From positions 136,462-200,461 of the forward strand of contig NW_026634173.1 of assembly GCF_024868665.1 (NCBI RefSeq): a stretch of DNA of 64,000 nucleotides, given 5' to 3'. Below, piece after piece: positions 62,586 through 64,000 of the stretch (its first letter is position 1; every line of letters starts with the position of its first letter). The notes below the pieces were generated by a model that had not been told where the DNA came from, did no database searches, and was given only the letters and a program-made list of their open reading frames with translations. The stretch comes from Triplophysa rosa (lineage: Eukaryota > Chordata > Actinopteri > Cypriniformes > Nemacheilidae). A program made the position numbers and the translations under genes.

Positions 62586-64000
62586 GTATGTATATATAGG
62601 CTATGATAAAATTTACGTTGGAGGAAAGACAGCGTTGGACGTTTTAATCTTCTATGATTTGTTTTACATCGATAGTGTGAAATTGACCCTATTCATGTCC
62701 TTAAAGGTTGACATGCTACGAGCGGATTAACTCGACACAGCGAAGCGTTGTTTACGATCGGCAGCTGTGACTTTCGCTCTCGTGGTATGTGGCACTAATT
62801 GAGCTGTGGGATCCACTGTGTGTTGCTAAAACATATCCGCTTTATTCCTCATTATCTGTTTTTCATGGAGGGGCCTCCATGAAAATGGCTTGACCAAATA
62901 AATGTTTGAATGCATGCACAAGTGTTGACCAAGAGCAGTTATCTTCCAGCGTTCATGTTTCTGAAAAATGAAAAAAAAATCTGAGTATCCATTCTTCAAA
63001 CTGTGTCTACAACACTGTATAATTAAAGCACACGCCAACATGTTTTTCCTATCTGCATGGAGCGGTGTCTTTAAATGGTGTCCATGATGTTCCCCCTATC
63101 CTGACTGTTTTCCTTGTGTCTGAGAAGATGCCAGTGCGTCCACCAACCAAGGGTGAACAAAAAAACATCTTTATCGCTAGTGTTCATAGCATCACAGCAG
63201 GCAGTTGGGTGATTCCTTAAAACACATAAAGCAGATTTTGTTGTTGTTAAACAGTTTGCTTTAGATCCAAACTTTACATGCACAAAGTATACGCTGAATC
63301 ACCTTTTCTTCATTTTATCCTCACCATTTTCTCATGTTTTGTTTTTGAGTGTCTATTGAATATACTAGGCTATTTTCTTACACAAAGCAACTGAGCAATA
63401 GAGGTCTTCTCTGCAAGGATATGAAGTAGCTTGATTTTTTTGTATATGTAAGTAGCTTTATATTTTTTTTCATACACAGCTTTATATATATTTTTTTTCA
63501 TACACAGCTTGGACAGGTTGCGTGCTGGATTGTGTACTACAGGTAAGTGGTAAAATGTAGTTAAATTTAGGAAACTTTTGACATTAAAATAAACTTAAAA
63601 AGTGGCTAAAGCATGCAAGAAAAATGGTCAACTTGTGCAGACAATACATCATCTGAACCGCTGTGAATTGACTTCAAATGAGCAAAACATACTGTATAGT
63701 GCTCTCAAGATAGAGATGCTCTGGTTTCAGCTCTTAGAGTGTTTCTGATTTAAAGGATTGGATGGACTTTTTTTACTTTATCATATTCAGCCAAATGCTT
63801 GTGTTTTCATCTTTTCTTGACTGCTCTATAAGTACTTTCAAACACACATTGCATTTTAATTTGCCTTCACCTTGTCTTTCAGTGATGTAGACTTGCATCG
63901 GCATATGAAGGTAAGCCCACATGCATTACCCATTCCAAATCTCACATGTCAGCAAATGACAGACATAAAGATACACTTCTTAAACTGCATGTCCGCTATA
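62586..64000. other. Gene-free stretch to window end
   Basis: No coding, RNA or named repeat signal recognised. Small ORFs only. Confidence 0.45.

Overview
The window is teleost genomic DNA, most likely from a cyprinid (carp or zebrafish-like) fish. The signs are spliced vertebrate genes with long introns, and dense Tc1/mariner, hAT, L2-type and Rex1-like elements, many nested in one another. No bacterial or viral gene layout is present. One run of Ns (27421-28398) marks an assembly gap.

The one host gene recognised fills the middle of the window on the minus strand. I traced 28 exons from a signal-peptide exon at 47587 down to 12478, about 1840 codons. Every junction is GT/AG and phase-compatible. 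The product is a large LDL-receptor-family protein: signal peptide; 4 LDL-receptor class A (LDLa) repeats; 2 EGF modules; a six-bladed YWTD propeller; an EGF module; a second, divergent propeller; then at least 23 more LDLa repeats. The first half resembles LDLR/VLDLR. The two-propeller layout and the fish setting make Lrp13, a fish vitellogenin-binding receptor, a candidate, but I could not confirm it. No transmembrane or cytoplasmic exon was found, so the 3' end lies beyond position 1 or is missing.

The C-terminal LDLa array is the most notable feature. It is built from a three-exon module: alpha (one LDLa), beta (two LDLa, about 267 bp) and gamma (two LDLa, exactly 216 bp). Four complete modules and a fifth without gamma are present (exons 15-28). 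Exons 17-18-19 and 20-21-22 are especially alike, including intron sequence, which points to a recent internal duplication.

Layout by region. 1-660: 3' end of an L2-like LINE. 1920-9920: an old hAT element with a decayed transposase, holding a non-autonomous DNA element, which in turn holds a 5'-truncated LINE flanked by about 130-bp direct repeats. 12478-20603: exons 28-24, interrupted by a nest of MITE, Tc1 and a ZBED-type hAT. 20604-28921: a TE-filled intron with the gap. 28922-35153: exons 23-16, with a 3.3-kb Rex1-like LINE in one intron. 35161-36192: a hAT MITE whose target duplication covers the exon 16 splice acceptor. 36872-47587: exons 15-1, with a CRE and a TATA-like box just upstream. 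47.6-64 kb: no host gene recognised; it holds several MITEs, a hAT, a nearly full-length L2 LINE with an esterase ORF1, and a Tc1 relic.
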